Shown here: one piece after another, positions 5,248 through 6,041 of the stretch
How positions within the stretch are numbered: the stretch's first letter is position 1
Layout: each line of letters starts with the position of its first letter
From: Gelria sp.
GTDB taxonomy: Bacteria > Bacillota > Syntrophomonadia > Syntrophomonadales > Syntrophomonadaceae
NCBI GenBank assembly: GCA_012839665.1
Contig: DUMX01000221.1
Span: 1 to 6,041, forward strand
DNA: 6,041 nucleotides
Reading direction: 5' to 3'
Notes under the pieces: generated by a model
What the model was told of the DNA's origin: nothing
The model's input: the letters and a program-made list of their open reading frames with translations, nothing else
Database searches by the model: none
Made by a program: the position numbers and the translations under genes

Positions 5248-6041
5248 ATGATGTTATTTAATCATATTGACGGTTTTCTGGACCATATGCGGGTTGAAAG
5301 AAGTGCATCCAGCCTAACTTTAATCAGTTATCGTTCTGATTTAACGCAATTTTTTAGTTTCGTGGCGGATAAGTACGATACCCCACAGGAAGAAATCTCC
5401 AGTGAACTGTTTAATCACAAATCAGTCCGGGAATTCCTGGCTCATTTACAGCAAGAGGGTTTGAGCCGGGCCACCATGGCTCGAAAACTGGCGGCCCTGC
5501 GTTCTTTTGTCAGGTACCTGTGCCGGGAGAATGTTCTACCGGGGAACCCTATTGCTGCGGTTGCTACCCCTAAACAGGATAAAAAACTACCTCGATTTCT
5601 GTACCCGGTTGAGATGGAGATGCTGCTGGCAGCGCCAGATATCAAGTCCAATGCTGGTAAAAGAAATAAGGCCATATTAGAAACTCTTTATGCTACTGGC
5701 ATAAGGGTAAGCGAGTTGGTAGGAATTGACCTTAAGGACGTAGATTTAGATAATGCTATCGTTAAAGTTGAAGGCAAAGGTAAAAAAGAAAGGATTGTCC
5801 CGCTGGGCCGCAAAGCGCGGGAAGCGCTTACAGTTTATATTAACGAAGCCAGAGACAGTTTTGCCCGCAAAGCATCCGAGGGCAGTAACGCATTGTTTTT
5901 AAATAAGTATGGTAAGCGTTTATCAGCAAGAAGTATAAGAAACATACTTAATAAATATGTTGAAGAAATAGCCTTAAGCCAAAAGGTTAATCCCCATATG
6001 TTACGCCATTCTTTTGCAACTCACCTGCTTAATAATGGAGC
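5248..6041 (+). CDS. xerC: tyrosine recombinase XerC/CodV, 3' end beyond the window
   Basis: XerC works with a partner recombinase at the dif site near the replication terminus to resolve chromosome dimers before cell division. The window holds 264 complete codons of an expected 300 or so. An N-terminal SAM-like core-binding domain (about 3-100) includes LSRATMARKLAALRSFVRYL. The catalytic domain starts after the linker PKQDKKLPRFLYPVE and shows Arg153 in ATGIRVSEL, Lys177 in EGKGKKER, and His250 and Arg253 in HMLRHSFATHLL. The second active-site His and the nucleophilic Tyr lie past the edge. Two adjacent ATGs (5248 and 5251) can serve as start; the site upstream is weak and does not choose between them. 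Location after topA and trmFO identifies it as the housekeeping XerC/CodV rather than a phage or transposon integrase. Confidence 0.93.
   Translation, partial: MMLFNHIDGFLDHMRVERSASSLTLISYRSDLTQFFSFVADKYDTPQEEISSELFNHKSVREFLAHLQQEGLSRATMARKLAALRSFVRYLCRENVLPGNPIAAVATPKQDKKLPRFLYPVEMEMLLAAPDIKSNAGKRNKAILETLYATGIRVSELVGIDLKDVDLDNAIVKVEGKGKKERIVPLGRKAREALTVYINEARDSFARKASEGSNALFLNKYGKRLSARSIRNILNKYVEEIALSQKVNPHMLRHSFATHLLNNG

Noticed and set aside
5442..5675. 77-codon minus-strand open frame within xerC
   Set aside because: Antisense to the conserved core-binding and linker region of XerC; no supporting signal.
5248..6041. The tyrosine recombinase as a phage or transposon integrase with nearby attachment sites
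   Set aside because: Its sequence and its place after topA and trmFO match the housekeeping XerC/CodV. No tRNA, flanking repeat or cargo gene is present.

Overview
The window reads as chromosomal DNA from a Gram-positive Firmicute, probably class Clostridia. The gene order dprA–topA–trmFO–xerC is typical of Firmicutes, the folate-dependent TrmFO is the type found in that phylum, and several genes have strong AGGAGG-type ribosome binding sites. The base composition is moderately AT-rich. I cannot name the genus from sequence alone.

Layout. Positions 1-459 hold a leftward cluster of small genes. The first, next to the intergenic region, encodes a 60-residue protein with one predicted membrane segment. 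Closely linked behind it is a 58-residue acidic protein, and behind that a possible third frame runs off the left edge. Positions 460-683 are a noncoding AT-rich gap between this cluster and the rightward genes. It contains only weak promoter-like and repeat elements. From 684 to the right edge run four same-strand genes: dprA (684-1766), topA (1795-3873, TTG start), trmFO (3870-5195, apparent CTG start overlapping the topA stop) and the first 264 codons of xerC/codV (5248 to the edge).

How the genes relate. dprA, topA and trmFO are closely spaced (28-nt gap, then a 4-nt overlap), and xerC follows after 52 nt, so they are probably co-transcribed. DprA loads RecA on incoming single-stranded DNA, topoisomerase I relaxes negative supercoils, TrmFO makes m5U54 in tRNA, and XerC resolves chromosome dimers. 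This is a conserved housekeeping neighbourhood. In related genomes hslV, hslU and codY often follow xerC, but that lies outside the window.

What is most worth attention: (1) trmFO has no ATG, GTG or TTG that could start a protein containing its FAD-binding motif, and a CTG with a well-placed ribosome binding site is the best candidate; (2) topA most likely starts at TTG rather than the upstream GTG, and has Ala in place of the nearly invariant Pro of the VESPAKAKTI motif; (3) the leftward cluster contains a 58-codon gene short enough to escape many gene callers, with a linked 60-residue membrane protein whose start should be moved inward. I see no mobile element, CRISPR array, structural RNA gene or defence system here.
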